Assembly: GCF_037300705.1 (NCBI RefSeq)
Contig: NZ_CP147776.1
Span: 3,782,001-3,846,000 of the forward strand
DNA length: 64,000 bases
Source: Massilia sp. W12
GTDB lineage: Bacteria; Pseudomonadota; Gammaproteobacteria; Burkholderiales; Burkholderiaceae_D
Reading direction: 5' to 3'
The notes beneath the pieces were generated by a model that was not told the DNA's origin, searched no databases, and worked only from the letters and a program-made list of their open reading frames with translations. Shown here one piece after another: positions 51,501 through 60,220 of this stretch (position 1 is its first letter; every line of letters starts with the position of its first letter). A program made the translations under genes and the position numbers.

Positions 51501-52697
51501 AAGCGCGGAAACCTCTGCGTTATTCAATTGCAAGCGGCGCTGCGTTGGCGCATTTACGCCGTACAAGGTTAAAAACGCCTGTTGCTGTGGATCGAAACGG
51601 TTTAAGCCGCGCTGCCCGCCCACCCACAACAAACCGGTGCGGTCTTTGCACAAGGCCAGCACGGTATTGCTGAGCAAGCTGACCGGCAAGGCCGGCTCAT
51701 GCACCATGCGCAAGGTGTGGCCGCTGTCGCGCGCCAATTCGAGCAAACCGCCGCCATACACGCCAAACCAGACCCGCTTGGCGTCCACCGGCAAAATGCT
51801 GGTGATATTGTCCGTGCTGATGTGGGCCGGCGCATCGGCGCCGGATTGCAGCAAAACGCGTTGCGCCTTGCCATGTTTGATCAGATACGCGCCCTGATTG
51901 GAAGAGCCGGCCCAGACTTCGCCGCCCGCCTCAGCGTACAGAGCGGTGATGACCGGCTGCACTTCGTCAATTGAGGGCAGTTGCAGCAACTGCGGACGCG
52001 GCGCACCCGCCGCCCAGTACAGCAAACCCTGACGCGTGCCGATCCACAACACGCCGCGCGCATCACGCTGCAGACTGAGCACGCGATCATTCGGCAAATA
52101 ACCGTTGGCGCTGGCATACAAACGCAATTGGCCATCTTTGCGGTGCAATAATCCATCATTGCTGGCAATCCACAAACCGCCCGCGCCGTCGTCGGCAATC
52201 GCATTAATGGTGGGGTGGCGCTGCTTGCCGGTTTGCAAAGGAATACGTTCAAATTTATCCAGCCGCGCATCGTAGCGCGCCAGTCCGCCGCTGCGCGCGC
52301 CTATCCACAACTCCCCTTTGGCGTCAATAAACAGGACTTGGATAAAACCATCCGCCAGACTGCCGGGGTCGTGCTCATCGGCTTGATACACGCGCATGCG
52401 GTAGCCATCCCAGCGCGCCAGCCCGCCTTGCGTGCCCAGCCATAAAAATCCGATCGGGTCTTGCGCCAGCGCAGTGATGATGGGGTAATGCAAGCCCTCT
52501 TCCGCAGTCAGATGCTGAAAAACGCGGTCAGCGATTTCATGCCAGCGCGCCGCCGGGGCTGCGCCATGCGCCAAACCGGCGGCGCACAGCAAACACAGAC
52601 AGCAGATGCGCACCACAGCACTGCGCGCACGGACAAGCCAGGCCGGGCAGGCGCTGTGGTCGCCAGCGGGCAGCGTCTTGCAAGTGCGCATCTGCAT
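48549..52697 (-). CDS. propeller-type sensor histidine kinase
   Basis: A 1382-residue membrane sensor kinase. The start at 52697 has GGAGGG in front, and begins a signal peptide (VRICCLCLLCAAGLAHG). Residues ~45-730 are two-component-regulator propeller repeats (DGYRMRVYQADEHDPGSL, GLNRFDPQQQAF and others), then a Y_Y_Y domain (LPPGLYTLRLRSKNAD), a membrane helix (~820-840), a GAF domain (~900-1055) and a kinase core. The H-box is VANVAHEINTPLGA (His ~1074). N-box is LLLNAAQAMNG; G boxes are LQDNGCGMS and GEGSGLGLYLAQR. No receiver or HTH domain follows, and no response regulator gene is adjacent. Ligand unknown; such propellers often sense polysaccharide. Confidence 0.9.
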   Translation of the reverse strand: MQMRTCKTLPAGDHSACPAWLVRARSAVVRICCLCLLCAAGLAHGAAPAARWHEIADRVFQHLTAEEGLHYPIITALAQDPIGFLWLGTQGGLARWDGYRMRVYQADEHDPGSLADGFIQVLFIDAKGELWIGARSGGLARYDARLDKFERIPLQTGKQRHPTINAIADDGAGGLWIASNDGLLHRKDGQLRLYASANGYLPNDRVLSLQRDARGVLWIGTRQGLLYWAAGAPRPQLLQLPSIDEVQPVITALYAEAGGEVWAGSSNQGAYLIKHGKAQRVLLQSGADAPAHISTDNITSILPVDAKRVWFGVYGGGLLELARDSGHTLRMVHEPALPVSLLSNTVLALCKDRTGLLWVGGQRGLNRFDPQQQAFLTLYGVNAPTQRRLQLNNAEVSALGLGPGGELLFGLQGRGMNILDWRKGSMQWLPHALDERGQAVSLGFMLAILPQSDGTVWLGSNTGLFRYDMKKHRAQQVNYVKGRQIRVNRILQEGQFLWLGTETGLYRFNPHSGDSQHIKALGNMTILSMTRAADGVMWLGTHGSGLHSYHHASGKTSAFLPEIGDPQALAGGTVTSLLFDARGRLWISTLGGGIQLMPQPGRSREIQRLSRQLGLRQLMTAKLLQDKHGHIWAANMNGLVEIDPIRLSARNWQRHDGVYISAYWADSGVVTAEGDLIFGGMGGATVVRPDLAPKNRQYQAPLVLLQARLGKREFSAGSLAHTRGELELRPGENNLSVEFAALDYVAPQQRRYGWRLEGYDREWQGADGIQRIASYTNLPPGLYTLRLRSKNADQDDEQDWQEGAQSLSVRVLPAWYQSWWFYLTGLLGLGLGLSAVVHMRTALLRQRQRQLQEQVALRTAELQSSNQELHKANGALSQANHELALSVETLRQLGEIGRDITARLEDRSVFAALYQHVRSMFNICTFLLYRYEPERAILQPVLTLENDQPFEMQSLPLNDANSRVARVAREQQELLVIEDSGAVLPDLLPGSQPIRSALFVPLLVEQRVLGVMSVQSTDAQAFGERERLIFRTLCAYGAIALENAHALEARQNAEQQLAQQQKMAALGQLVANVAHEINTPLGAIQASCGNIESGMMSVLADAPQLFAALDAAHNEAFWRLVRQALQAGAPRSARIERALRRKLQHELQQAGYADCHYMADQLVRLQVEQHWGEHLSLLQHPRAHFLLQLASNMHTLLSNAQNIGHAVQHMSKMVSSLRSYAGEGEREAFVEVDLCASLEEAVWQFGKRWGADIEVRREYSLRPKIRAQKQALQQVWAHLLLNAAQAMNGHGLLHLRVRQQDGDCLISLQDNGCGMSAEVQAHIFEPFFTTRSNGEGSGLGLYLAQRIMQRHGASIACDSSPGGGSCFTLCLPLQDLSRQAAG

Positions 52698-53016
52698 GCA
52701 TTCCCTCCAGTCGGGTCGATTCAGATTCGGGTAAGCGCGCCGCAAACGCAGCGCGATGTCGCAATATTTCCAGGCCGCCAGGGAATTTTGCCTGATTGCG
52801 TCTGGAAAGCAACTCTTTCCTTAGCGCCAACCATATATCGCCAGCGCCGTCAGCCTGCCCCGCTGCGCGCGCCACAGTCCAGGCTTGCGCAAACAATCCC
52901 GGCTGCTGTCATGCGCTTACCCTGCGCATGCAACACCGCATACCGGCGGCGCGCGGCGCGCATGGCATACTTACAGGGCGCAGGCTGTGCGCACGCATTG
53001 TTTTCAAGGAATGCAA

Positions 53017-54447
53017 ATGACCTCCCCCTTCGCGATTTTTGCGCGCCGCATGCTGCGGCGCAGCCTGACCCTGCTACTGCTGCTCAGTCTGGGCGCTTGC
53101 GCCATCAAAGCCAATAACCGCAGCGTGAATCAGCCGATGACGGCGGAATTTGCGGCGCATGTGCAACAGGGCCGGCTGCCAATCGCCGGCGAATCCGTGA
53201 TTGCCTTATCGCTCTCCGGCGGCGGCGTGCGCGCCGCCGCGTTTGGCCTGGGCGCACTGCAAGCGCTGGCCGGCGCGCCGGGCGAAGCGGATGTGTTTGA
53301 TGATCTGAGCTTTATCTCCAGCGTCTCCGGCGGCTCGCTGACTGCCGCCTACACCGGCTTATATGGCCGCGCGGTATTGCAGGACTTCCGCCAGCAAGTC
53401 TTATACCGCGATCTGGAACAGGATATGCGGCGCTCGCTGTGGTCGCCCGCCAATTTGCTGCGTTTGGCCGGCGGCGGCGTGAACGATTTGAGCAATATGG
53501 CGCATATCCTCGACCGCGATATCTTTCACGGCGCCACATTTGCCGACCTGTACCGGCGCCAGCGGCCTGAAATCTGGATCAACGCCAGCGATGTGTATAA
53601 CCGCACTCCCTTCCCCTTTATTCCCGCCGTATTTGACGCGCTGTGCAGCGATTTATCGCAATTGCCGCTGTCAGAAGCAGTCGCCGCCTCCATGGCGGTG
53701 CCGCTGGTGTTTGCCCCCATCGTCCTGAAAACCTATCCGGAAGATTGCAGCGCGCCGCTGCCGGATTGGATGTTTGACAACCAGCAATTGCGCCAACTGC
53801 CGGCGCTCACGCGCGCTTTTGCCGCCGCCGCGCGCAATTACCGCAACCCGCAGCGCATGCGCTATATCAAACTGGTGGATGGCGGCGTGACCGACAATAA
53901 TGGTCTGGCCAGTATTTTGCTGGTGAACTCAATGCGCCCCAACGCCTACGGCCCCTTCACCCATGAAGAGGCGATACGCTTGAAACGCCTGCTGTTTCTG
54001 GTGGTGGACGCCGGGCGTCCGGTGAGCGGCGAATGGGCCAAGCAGGCCGAAGGGCCGAGCGCCTTTGATTTATCGCTGGCGACCACCGACACCGCCACCG
54101 ATTCCGCCACCCGCACCGCGATGGATGCGTTTTTCGCCATGGTCAACAATCTGCGTCAGCGCCTGGTGACGCAACGCTGCCAATTAACGCGCGCCGAGAT
54201 CGAACGGGTGCTGGGCGCGCACGCGCAGTGGCGCTGCGACGAGCTGGAGATGACGGTCGGCGCGGTCGGTTTTGACGATCTGGATGGCGCGCTGGCGGAA
54301 CGTCTGCGCAATATGCCAACCCGGCTCAGTCTGCCCAAAGAAGATATTGACGCCGCCATCGCCGCCGGCCAAAGCGCCGTGCAGCGCCACCCGGCCTTTC
54401 AGCGCTATCGCGCACAGCGCCTGGGACAGCAGGCCGGCACGCCATAA
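53017..54447 (+). CDS. patatin-like phospholipase, putative lipoprotein
   Basis: A 476-residue patatin-family phospholipase. The ATG at 53017 is preferred because AAGGA lies 6 bp before it. The signal peptide ends at the lipobox LGAC (~residue 29), so it is probably lipidated. The oxyanion loop is LSLSGGGVRAAAFG, the nucleophile elbow SSVSGGSLTA, and the Asp of the dyad is in KLVDGGVTDNNG. Full family length. It hydrolyses ester lipids, likely in the envelope. Confidence 0.9.
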   Translation: MTSPFAIFARRMLRRSLTLLLLLSLGACAIKANNRSVNQPMTAEFAAHVQQGRLPIAGESVIALSLSGGGVRAAAFGLGALQALAGAPGEADVFDDLSFISSVSGGSLTAAYTGLYGRAVLQDFRQQVLYRDLEQDMRRSLWSPANLLRLAGGGVNDLSNMAHILDRDIFHGATFADLYRRQRPEIWINASDVYNRTPFPFIPAVFDALCSDLSQLPLSEAVAASMAVPLVFAPIVLKTYPEDCSAPLPDWMFDNQQLRQLPALTRAFAAAARNYRNPQRMRYIKLVDGGVTDNNGLASILLVNSMRPNAYGPFTHEEAIRLKRLLFLVVDAGRPVSGEWAKQAEGPSAFDLSLATTDTATDSATRTAMDAFFAMVNNLRQRLVTQRCQLTRAEIERVLGAHAQWRCDELEMTVGAVGFDDLDGALAERLRNMPTRLSLPKEDIDAAIAAGQSAVQRHPAFQRYRAQRLGQQAGTP

Positions 54448-54561
54448 CAAGCGTGGCAAAACGCTGTTACACAAAAGCCCCGGCGCCGCACGCCGGCAAG
54501 GCGGACGGCCAGCCGAATGCAGGTAAGATAAGCGCCAATAATATTTGATAAAGGACTGCGC

Positions 54562-55467
54562 ATGCCCAGCCCGCGCCCCCTGTTTTCCTGTCTCAGCATT
54601 CTGGCTGTGAGCGTGGCCATGGCGGCCTGCTCGCGCTACGGCAAAGAGATTCCGCCCGGCCAGCTGCAAGCCGCGCGCGGCTTTGCCGCAGCACAGTCCG
54701 CCGGCGTCTTGCAAGACAGCGCCTTGAATGAAATTTCCGGCTGCGCCGCCAGCCGGCGCCAGCCCGGTCTGCTGTGGCTGCACAATGACTCGGGCGACAG
54801 CGCGCGCATTTTTGCAGTCAATCACAAAGGCGTTTTGCAAAAAACTTATACGCTGGAGGGGGTGAAAGCGAATGATTTTGAAGACATCGCGATCGGCCCC
54901 GGCCCGCAGGCAGGCGAGCACTATCTTTATCTGGGCGATATCGGCGACAACTGGGGCTGGCGGCGCAGCGCGCAAGTGTATCGCATGGCCGAACCGGACA
55001 GCGCGCAGCCGGGCGCCAGCTTGCGCCCGGAAAGCTTCACCATCCACTACCCCGGCGGCGCACTGGATGCGGAAACCCTGATGCTGGACCCGGCAAATGG
55101 CGATTTATACATAGTCAGCAAGCGCGAAACGCCAAACCGCGTGTTCCGCTTCCGCGCCCCGCTGCGCGATGGCGGCGTATATACCGGCGAAGAAGTGGGG
55201 CAAGTAAATATCGATTGGCTCACCGGCGGCGATATTTCCGCCGATGGCGCGCAAATCCTGTTACGCACCGTGCGCCACATCTATTTATGGCAACGCGCGC
55301 CGGGCGAAAGCATCGCCGCCGCCCTGCAACGCGCGCCGCTGCAAGCCCCCGCCGGCAAAGAACATCAAGGCGAAGCCGTATGCTGGGCCGCCAATGGGCG
55401 CGACTATTACAGCCTGTCTGAAGGCAAACAGCAACATCTGTATTTTTACCGGCATACCGGGCCATAA
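54562..55467 (+). CDS. lipoprotein with beta-propeller-like fold
   Basis: A 301-residue exported protein with a signal peptide and lipobox (AVSVAMAACS). The body has repeated strand patterns typical of a six- or seven-bladed propeller: LLWLHNDSGDSARIFAVNH, DFEDIAIGPGP, YLYLGDIGDNWG, LYIVSKRETPNRVFRF, GQVNIDWLTGGDISADG. I do not recognise a specific family; related proteins are listed as hypothetical or SdiA-regulated-like. It follows the patatin gene in the same direction, 114 bp apart. Confidence 0.75.
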   Translation: MPSPRPLFSCLSILAVSVAMAACSRYGKEIPPGQLQAARGFAAAQSAGVLQDSALNEISGCAASRRQPGLLWLHNDSGDSARIFAVNHKGVLQKTYTLEGVKANDFEDIAIGPGPQAGEHYLYLGDIGDNWGWRRSAQVYRMAEPDSAQPGASLRPESFTIHYPGGALDAETLMLDPANGDLYIVSKRETPNRVFRFRAPLRDGGVYTGEEVGQVNIDWLTGGDISADGAQILLRTVRHIYLWQRAPGESIAAALQRAPLQAPAGKEHQGEAVCWAANGRDYYSLSEGKQQHLYFYRHTGP

Positions 55468-55646
55468 AGCTGCGCAGGCAGCGCCGGTCCAGCAGCCGCT
55501 TCGGCCTGCCCGGCAAATCGCTGGGTGAAAATCTGCAGGAAGATGCGCGGGGACGCATCTGGACCGGAGAAATGGTGATCGAACCGGACACCATGCGCAT
55601 GACCCGCATCAGCCGCGCCGATGGCATGGACTTGGGCGCCGCCTAA
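55467..55646 (+). pseudogene. possible C-terminal gene fragment
   Basis: A 59-codon open stretch with protein-like sequence but no start: SRFGLPGKSLGENLQEDARG, then RIWTGEMVIEPDTMRM and TRISRADGMDLGAA, ending in TAA. It begins at the last base of the preceding stop and is in a different frame. It could be the tail of a longer gene whose 5' part was deleted. The parent family is not recognised. Confidence 0.3.
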
Positions 55647-55814
55647 TGGCGAATTCAGCGCACCCGGGGCCCTGGCGCTGCCGGCGCAAACCGCGCAAGC
55701 CAACGCCGCACGCTTGACGCTCCCCCCGCCCGGGCCAGGGCAGCCGGATGCAGCTGCGCATCCCGCAATATCTGCCCCCGGCGCCCGGGCAAAGCGCATA
55801 AAGCCCCGGGCGGC

Positions 55815-56429
55815 TCAACACTGCCACAACATTTTTGCGCCCCCCTTCTGACAGGCGCAGCGGAACACATAGGCGCAACCGCCGCCGAAGTTCATTTCGA
55901 CGTCGGGATCCGGGCCCTGCTCCAGCTGCGCAACAAACTGCATAGGCTGCTCGCAGGCATCGCATTGCGGCGTCGCATCGCCCTGCAGCCACAGAGGCTG
56001 GCCGCCAAGCTGTCCCAGCACTTCGCGCGGCAGCGCCGCATGTTCTGCCGCCCACGCCATTCTGGCCTGATCATAATGCGCCAAGTCGGCTTCCACCAAC
56101 TGCGCGCCATAACGCAGCGCAAGCACAGTTTCACCCTCTTCTGGCGGCGTGATCAATTGCAGATCATCCGGGCTGACGGCAAGCACCCGATTGGCGCCTT
56201 CATCCGCATCCCATTCCGCACAGCCGCCCGGCTCATTCTGGCACATAAACAGCAACAGCAACTCCTCTGGCGAAGAGCGGATCTGCCCCAGAAATTGCAT
56301 ATTTCCCTCGCAGCTGCTGCATTGCGGCCAGACAAAGCTTGAGGCCGCTGCGCTGGGCCGGCCGCCAAACACCGTCTGCGCGGTGACGGTTTGTTCCGCG
56401 TCCGGCTGATGAATCAATAATGTGCTCAT
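55815..56429 (-). CDS. Cys-rich DUF1963-like protein with two CxxC modules
   Basis: A 204-residue cytosolic protein. The second ATG (56429) is preferred because AAAGG is too close to the first. Two matching modules are seen: PQCSSCEGNMQF with C37, C40, then C63 and C70; and PQCDACEQPMQF with C156, C159, then C185 and C191. They look like an internal duplication and would each bind zinc. The arrangement resembles DUF1963/YwqG and eukaryotic PDCD2-type proteins. Function unknown. Confidence 0.75.
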   Translation of the reverse strand: MSTLLIHQPDAEQTVTAQTVFGGRPSAAASSFVWPQCSSCEGNMQFLGQIRSSPEELLLLFMCQNEPGGCAEWDADEGANRVLAVSPDDLQLITPPEEGETVLALRYGAQLVEADLAHYDQARMAWAAEHAALPREVLGQLGGQPLWLQGDATPQCDACEQPMQFVAQLEQGPDPDVEMNFGGGCAYVFRCACQKGGAKMLWQC

Positions 56430-56695
56430 GGTCATTACCTTTCAGAATAGATGCCTTCCCAGCATAGCAAAGCAACGCACCTTCAGCCATGCAAGACAAG
56501 GCGCATTCCGGCGCATTTGCGTTGTCAGCCGGGGCGGCTTAATATGCATACCCTGGATTGCCGCCAACACGCAAATCACGCTATTCCCGAGCCCCCATGC
56601 CCAAGCCGCAGCCATGGCGCCTGGCCCCGGCCAGCGCAGATGCGCCGCAAAATATCATGCCGGCAAATCAGCCCTGATCCGACCGAAAGACCCGT

Positions 56696-57856
56696 ATGTC
56701 CCTGATTCCAGCGCATCTCAGCTTAGCCTTTACCTTATTCAGCCTGACCGCCGCCGTGAATGTGCAAGCGCCGCTGTATGCCGCCTACGCCGCACGCGAT
56801 GGCTATGGCGTATTAGCCACCACGCTCGCCTTTTCCTGCTATGTGCTGGGAGTGTTGCCGGTCTTGCTGACATTGGGCGGCTTATCCGACCGCATCGGCC
56901 GCAAGCCGGTTATGCTGCTCGCGCTGGCGCTGTCAGCCAGCGCCACCGTTCTGATGCTGCTCTCGCCGCATATTCCCAGCCTGATGCTGGCGCGTTTTTT
57001 ATTGGGGCTGGGCACCGCTCTGATGTCAGCCACCGCCACCGCCTACATGATTGAATTACTGGGACAGGCCGATAGCAGCAGAGGAGCGAATTGGGTGACT
57101 GCCAGCAGCTCCATCGGCTTTGGCATGGGGCCGGCCATCACCAGCCTGTGCCTGCTGTGGCAAGACAGCTTGCGCCCGCTCAGTTTTTACGCTGTCCTGG
57201 CGGCGTTGAGCGCCTGCGCCCTGCTGCTGTGGCGCCTGCCGGCGACGGACTTGCCAGGCAGCGGCGCGCGGGCGCCCATGTTGCGCCTGCCGTATTTCAA
57301 CCGCGCGGTATGCTGGTATGGCGCAGCGATTTTTTTATGCTGGGCCAGCACCGGACTGGTGTTATCGATTTTGCCCGGCGTCCTGGCCAAACAATCCATG
57401 AGCCAATACGCCGGCCTGTGTTCGCTGCTGGCGATCAGTTGCGGCCTGCTGTTTCAACCGATGGCCAGAAAACTGCCGCCGCAGCGCGCCACCCTGCTCG
57501 GCCTGATGATTTTATTGCCCAGCGTTGCCTTATTGGCCTGGGGCGCATTGCACGGCGTGCTGGCGGCGATTTTAATCGCCTCATTTTGCGCCAGCAGCGC
57601 CTGTTATGGCTTTGTGTATCTGGGCGGACTGGCCGGCGTGGCGCACAGCGCGGGCGCGGAAAAAGCGCGCGCCAGCGCCGCCTATTTCCTGCTGGCCTAT
57701 CTGGGCTTGAGTCTGCCGGTGATGCTGACCGGCCTGATCGCCGACCACTTCGGCATCGCCAGCGCATTCTATGTCTTCGGCCTGCTGCTGCTCGGCGGCA
57801 CGCTGGCGCTGTACGCCAGCCGCCAGCGCATGGCCGCCGCGCCGTCTCAGTCCTGA
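56696..57856 (+). CDS. MFS transporter
   Basis: A 386-residue major-facilitator permease with twelve hydrophobic segments. The A-like motif between helices 2 and 3 is GGLSDRIGRKPVM. It opens FTLFSLTAAVNVQAPLYAAYA, typical of drug/sugar-type exporters. No substrate can be named. The stop overlaps the convergent TIGR03118 gene by 10 bp. Confidence 0.9.
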   Translation: MSLIPAHLSLAFTLFSLTAAVNVQAPLYAAYAARDGYGVLATTLAFSCYVLGVLPVLLTLGGLSDRIGRKPVMLLALALSASATVLMLLSPHIPSLMLARFLLGLGTALMSATATAYMIELLGQADSSRGANWVTASSSIGFGMGPAITSLCLLWQDSLRPLSFYAVLAALSACALLLWRLPATDLPGSGARAPMLRLPYFNRAVCWYGAAIFLCWASTGLVLSILPGVLAKQSMSQYAGLCSLLAISCGLLFQPMARKLPPQRATLLGLMILLPSVALLAWGALHGVLAAILIASFCASSACYGFVYLGGLAGVAHSAGAEKARASAAYFLLAYLGLSLPVMLTGLIADHFGIASAFYVFGLLLLGGTLALYASRQRMAAAPSQS

Positions 57857-59133
57857 TAACGCAAGGCGCCGAACACGCCTTGCTTCTCATCATCCGGGCC
57901 GGCGGCGAAATACAAAGCATTGCTGTCGCCCAGACTGGCGCCATTGCCAAACTGCAAGCCCCACAAACCGGGAATCGCCACCGGCTTGCCGGCCGCATCG
58001 CGCAGCCAGTCATAGAAACGCCCGCTTTGCACATCGTAGGCGGCAATCCGCCCGCTGCCGCCGAAATTGCCGACCAGCAGACAGCCGGACAAGGCGCCAA
58101 AGCCCTCCGGCGCAATCGCCATACCCCATGGCGCATTCAAACGCTGATCATCAAACACGCGCAGCAACTCGCCCTGCAAGCTGTACATCACAACCTTGCC
58201 GCGATCCGGGCTGGCCCCTTCCTGCTGCGCATCCAGGGCATCTTCTTCGCCCGCCAGAAACTGTCCCGGCTGCGCCGCATCGGCCTGGGTTTTGGCATAC
58301 GCCACAAACACACGCGGCACGCCGCCAAGGGTCAAAACCTGCACATTGAACGGCGCATAATCGCCCGGCGCCGCTTGGCCAGCCACGCCGCTGGCGAAGG
58401 GATTGCGAAAACCCTGCAGCGCGGTTTCCTGCCACTGGTCATTAAACTGACGCAAACGCGGCTGGCGTCCGAAATCGGCCAGCCACAGCGTACTCCAATT
58501 ATCGGGCCGGATCGCCATGCCAAAAAAAGCCGCGCCATTTGCGCTGTCATCAATCATGGCCAGCGCCGGCCCATCGCGCCGCAGCGGACGGCCCGGATTG
58601 GCCGGATCGCGCTCCGTCCAGCCGGACACCACGCCGCCATCGGTAGCGAACAAAAAGCGCGCCGAGCCGCTGAGTTTGCGCGTCACCCCATCCACCTGCA
58701 CCGGCTGGCCCTCAATCCAGAATTGCCGGCTGTCCAGCGGCGCGCCATTAAACACCGTGCCGGTGGCGAAGCCGCCCTCGCCCACGCCGGGCAGCGTGAT
58801 CAATTTCAAGTCATCTTGAAACAAGCGGCGCAAAGCCGGATCGGGTGCAGCGCTGACATCGCCCACAAATTGAAATGAATACTGTCCCGCCGTGACCCAA
58901 AAATGCCCGCCGGCCCCGGCCGGGCGGATTGAAATGCCCCAGGCATTAATAAATTCATCGCGCTGTAAAAAGGCGCGCAATTCGGGATTGAATTGCGCCA
59001 GACTGGCGCTATCCGCCGCCAGAAAACGGCTTTGATAGCGGTTGCCCGCCGTACTCGCGCCGCAGGCGCTGAGCGCCACACTGGCGACGCCTGCCAAGGC
59101 CGCCAAAAAACCATTGAACTCTCTACGCTTCAT
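57847..59133 (-). CDS. TIGR03118-family exported protein
   Basis: A 428-residue protein of the TIGR03118 family. The start MKRREFNGFL at 59133 gives a twin-Arg-like N-terminus and a hydrophobic segment with a lipobox-like LSAC. Signatures: INAWGISIRPAGAGGHFWVT, ARFLFATDGGVVSGW, FGMAIRPDNWSTLWLADFG and NAPWGMAIAPEGFG. It is probably a beta-propeller. No activity is known. The C-terminus overlaps the MFS gene tail to tail. Confidence 0.88.
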   Translation of the reverse strand: MKRREFNGFLAALAGVASVALSACGASTAGNRYQSRFLAADSASLAQFNPELRAFLQRDEFINAWGISIRPAGAGGHFWVTAGQYSFQFVGDVSAAPDPALRRLFQDDLKLITLPGVGEGGFATGTVFNGAPLDSRQFWIEGQPVQVDGVTRKLSGSARFLFATDGGVVSGWTERDPANPGRPLRRDGPALAMIDDSANGAAFFGMAIRPDNWSTLWLADFGRQPRLRQFNDQWQETALQGFRNPFASGVAGQAAPGDYAPFNVQVLTLGGVPRVFVAYAKTQADAAQPGQFLAGEEDALDAQQEGASPDRGKVVMYSLQGELLRVFDDQRLNAPWGMAIAPEGFGALSGCLLVGNFGGSGRIAAYDVQSGRFYDWLRDAAGKPVAIPGLWGLQFGNGASLGDSNALYFAAGPDDEKQGVFGALRYQD

Positions 59134-59387
59134 ATCTTGAATATTCCAGTGACAAAAAACCGCAGCAGCTGCGGCGGGAAAATCGGGCAGATCTGCAGAC
59201 CTGCGGTGCACTGGCTGGCGATGGCTGACTGGCGCAAAAAAGGAAGGGGAAAACGCCGCCGCAAGCGGGCGGCGTCAGCCTGGCGGCATTTTACATGCGA
59301 ATGATTGTTATTCAGGAGAAATTCAGGGTTTGTGCGATTGCCTTTGCCACACAGCGTCAGCACGCAGCCCCTCATTGGGAGACAGGA

Positions 59388-59789
59388 TCACCTGCGCAAA
59401 GTCTCAAGTAATTGCCAAGAAGACTTGCCCGGTATTCGACATTCCCAGAAGCGCCACCCGTTCACAGAGCTGCCGGTGACTAATCTGGCTGCAGCAGAAG
59501 GAGAATCACAGTGTGCGCCGTTACTCAACACGAGCGCGCCATTTTCAACACGCGCGGTGTGAATCTGGCCTTTATAGCTGGCGCGAAACTCGGTTCCCAC
59601 AGGAAACCGCACACCTTTGGCAACCCAGTCACCGGATGATTGAGCATTGCCTTGCGCGACAGAATTGGCTGGCGCAGCTTCAGCCAAGCCAAGCAAACCT
59701 CGAATCACATCGTTGTAGGTGACATGCTCGGTTGCCCGGCGAAAGGTGAGTTGTTTATAAACTTCAAAATCAACTTCAATGGAATACAT
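59388..59789 (-). CDS. RHH-like protein with RAMA/DUF4357-type domain
   Basis: A 133-residue protein with a strong RBS (AAAGGAG). The N-terminus, MYSIEVDFEVYKQLTFRRAT, resembles the ribbon-helix-helix dimer domain of SeqA. Residues ~55-133 match the RAMA/DUF4357 domain, found fused to restriction enzymes and methyltransferases: GTEFRASYKGQIHTARVENG, SPSAAARLVTGSSVNGWRFW. A role in DNA modification sensing or as a small regulator is possible. It stands alone, next to decayed defence remnants. Confidence 0.7.
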   Translation of the reverse strand: MYSIEVDFEVYKQLTFRRATEHVTYNDVIRGLLGLAEAAPANSVAQGNAQSSGDWVAKGVRFPVGTEFRASYKGQIHTARVENGALVLSNGAHCDSPSAAARLVTGSSVNGWRFWECRIPGKSSWQLLETLRR

Positions 59790-60220
59790 GCTCGACTCCT
59801 TTTTAAATAGAACTGGCCGGATGCTCTGGCAGAAACAAGAGTACTATAGCACTTAAAGATACTTAAATCAAAACTTCGAGGAAAGCGGCAAAGATCAGCT
59901 TCAGCAGGATCAGGATGCTGCGCAGGGAGGCCGGATACACGGATCAAGAGTACTTTCCGCCACGCCGGACACTGGCAAGCAACGCCGTTTGCGGCGCTAT
60001 GATCACAGCGCAGATGCGCAGCTTGATGAAATGACGCCACAGGGGCGATATGGCGCAGTTGAGAGGAGGAAGTGGTGCTGACAGATTGACGCGAAAATCA
60101 GGCCGCCTGACGCAATCCGCGCGCCAGGGCCGCAGTAAAGCCAGACAGGCCGGCGAAGCAATGCCGGCCTGCCGCCGCCGGAGAAATCCGGCAACCAACG
60201 CCAACCAGGGCGTGCAGCGC
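59790..60220. other. intergenic region with a hairpin
   Basis: No gene is supported. A perfect 9-bp inverted repeat (CAGGCCGGC/GCCGGCCTG, 8-nt loop) lies at 60146-60171, just past the 3' end of the receiver-like gene. It lacks a T-run, so it is a weak terminator candidate. Confidence 0.45.

Noticed and set aside
57091-58878. 595-codon plus-strand ORF across the MFS and TIGR03118 genes
   Set aside because: It runs out of frame over one gene and antisense over another. Arg/Ala/His-rich composition is typical of a shadow frame.
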